Assembly (NCBI GenBank): GCA_030043175.1 | Contig: JASHYD010001143.1 | Span: 1 to 6,406 of the forward strand | Source of the DNA: Xanthobacteraceae bacterium | Lineage (GTDB): Bacteria; Pseudomonadota; Alphaproteobacteria; Rhizobiales; Xanthobacteraceae | DNA length: 6,406 nucleotides | Direction of reading: 5' to 3' | Part shown: positions 5,683-6,406 of the stretch, piece by piece | Layout: the number at the start of each line of letters is the position of its first letter | Numbering within the stretch: position 1 is the stretch's first letter | Notes under the pieces: generated by a model | The model's database searches: none | What the model was told of the DNA's origin: nothing | Seen by the model: only the letters and a program-made list of their open reading frames with translations | Position numbers and translations under genes: made by a program

Positions 5683-5877
5683 ATGAAAGTCGAAGAAATC
5701 GCCGAAGCTGTTGCCAACCTGCCGCCAGATCAACTCGCCCGCTTCCGCGGCTGGTTCGCCGCGTTCGAGGCGGCCCGCACCAATCACGCCGAGGAACTTG
5801 ATTCCGCGGCGACTAAACTCGGCCGCCTTGCCGGCCGCGCGTTTGCTGAATTAAAAAGGCGCGCGAAGGAACCGTGA
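5683..5877 (+). CDS. Small antitoxin-like protein of the 'LPPDQLARFRxWF' type
   Basis: The product is 64 residues. The N-terminus MKVEEIAEAVANLPPDQLARFRGWFAAFEA matches the front half of a small alphaproteobacterial protein usually encoded just before a RelE/ParE-type toxin, where it acts as antitoxin. The family's usual second half, of the form GKLDxLAEEALAxxRAGR, is recognisable but altered here: TKLGRLAGRAFAELKRRAKEP (44-64), with Gly47 in place of Asp and Gly51-Arg52 in place of Glu-Glu. The ATG at 5683 is the natural start because the family begins here. No Shine-Dalgarno lies in the 15 bases before it, and a -10 box at 5670-5675 would place transcription at the start codon, so the mRNA may be leaderless. 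No toxin of a known family follows, so the gene is either orphaned or paired with the unrecognised overlapping ORF. The antitoxin role is inferred from family resemblance. Confidence 0.75.
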   Translation: MKVEEIAEAVANLPPDQLARFRGWFAAFEAARTNHAEELDSAATKLGRLAGRAFAELKRRAKEP

Positions 5878-6125
5878 GCGATTCTATACGCGCGGCGGTC
5901 GCAGTGCTTTCGAGTCCTCGCCGACAATGGCCGAGCAGTTGTCAGATTTACCGCGCCCCAACGCGGTCCAGAGCAATCTTCCGGCGCGGCGAGTTGATGC
6001 TCTCATGCTGGGTGGCTCAAAGCGAGCAACGGGTTCAGGGAGATTGGTCAAAGGGCGCCCGTCCGCAGCACTCCAATGACCGGACGAAATATTGCGTCGC
6101 CCGGTTTTCAGCCTTGGGCCACTAA
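5874..6125 (+). CDS. Doubtful ORF overlapping the antitoxin-like gene by four bases
   Basis: GTG at 5874 overlaps the upstream stop as GTGA, with AAGGA (5866-5870) only 3 bases ahead. The frame encodes 83 residues starting MSDSIRAAVAVLSS, with three Trp, three Cys and many Arg. Position and length are what a toxin partner would have, but I see none of the conserved RelE/ParE/HigB patterns and no recognisable family. It may be chance coding. The call rests on position, not on sequence. Confidence 0.22.
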   Translation: MSDSIRAAVAVLSSPRRQWPSSCQIYRAPTRSRAIFRRGELMLSCWVAQSEQRVQGDWSKGARPQHSNDRTKYCVARFSALGH

Positions 6126-6406
6126 GAGACGAATGGCGGTGCGCAAAGTTTGATCTTGTTCGATCACCTCGTCGGGCGGAGCTGCAAGTTCTCGCGATGT
6201 TGCGGACCGCGAGGCCGGTAATCGAGGTCCGCTCCCTTGTTGCTGCTGTTCATGACCGGCGCGAGAGCGTCGTTCGAGTCCATAATGGATTGGACGAATA
6301 TCGTCGTTTCGACGCGCTGAGGGCGTCTTGCAGGTCGCTGCTCGCCTTGACGACGAACGATCGCGCTGAGGTGTCGCGAATACCTTCGGCGGATCGGATA
6401 GGCCCA
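5927..6406. other. Right-end stretch with only weak open frames
   Basis: No family match is visible in this stretch. One plus frame runs from ATG 5927 (MAEQLSDLPRPNAVQ...) to the window edge with a single stop, TGA at 6077-6079. Its later part, from ATG 6197 (MLRTARPVIEVRSLVAAVHD...), stays open for 70 codons to the edge but has no well-spaced ribosome site. On the minus strand a frame open from the edge to a stop at 6110-6108 ends in a protein-like run, PDEVIEQDQTLRTAIRLLVA. Another minus frame is open to 6164. These cannot all be genes, and the edge prevents a decision. Confidence 0.3.

Noticed and set aside
1..6406. CRISPR arrays, tRNA/rRNA genes, insertion-sequence ends, attachment sites
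   Set aside because: I looked for regularly spaced repeats, tRNA-like cloverleaf arms and paired terminal repeats flanking a transposase and found none.

Overview
The window reads as chromosome from a GC-rich alphaproteobacterium, most likely Bradyrhizobium/Rhodopseudomonas-like. This is inferred from codon use and from gene types common in that group: a Bug/TctC substrate-binding protein beside a COG3618 amidohydrolase, a DUF2147 protein, a YidB protein and a 'LPPDQLARFR' antitoxin-type small protein. No marker gene fixes the species.

Left part (1-1632). The 5' end of an exported beta-lactamase-family serine hydrolase runs leftward off the window. A short divergent promoter region separates it from a rightward, AT-rich gene for a small membrane methyltransferase of the isoprenylcysteine carboxyl methyltransferase type. 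A possible terminator follows, then an exported DUF2147 protein whose stop codon is followed at once by a perfect 8-bp hairpin.

Centre (1872-3754). This is the best-defined unit: a periplasmic solute receptor of the tripartite tricarboxylate transporter (TctC/Bug) family, translationally coupled through a GTGA overlap to a 2-pyrone-4,6-dicarboxylate hydrolase-like amidohydrolase. The receptor would capture a carboxylated, perhaps aromatic-derived, compound in the periplasm, and the hydrolase would act on it or a downstream product in the cytoplasm. The TctA/TctB membrane subunits are not in the window.

Right part (3755-6406). About 900 bases (3755-4666) hold no convincing intact gene. They contain GC-rich hairpins and short coding-like stretches in different minus-strand frames, which could be the remains of a decayed gene. 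A clear YidB/DUF937 gene follows. Beyond it lie a 47-codon minus-strand ORF with the strongest Shine-Dalgarno sequence in the window and a recombinase-like helix-turn-helix, then a 64-residue antitoxin-like gene that may be leaderless. No recognisable toxin follows, only an unrecognised ORF overlapping it by 4 bases. The last 500 bases hold only weak open frames.

I found no CRISPR array, tRNA, rRNA, insertion sequence or complete mobile element. Nothing here is clearly a new system. The observations best worth a second look are the receptor-hydrolase pair, the antitoxin-like locus and the small SD-led ORF.
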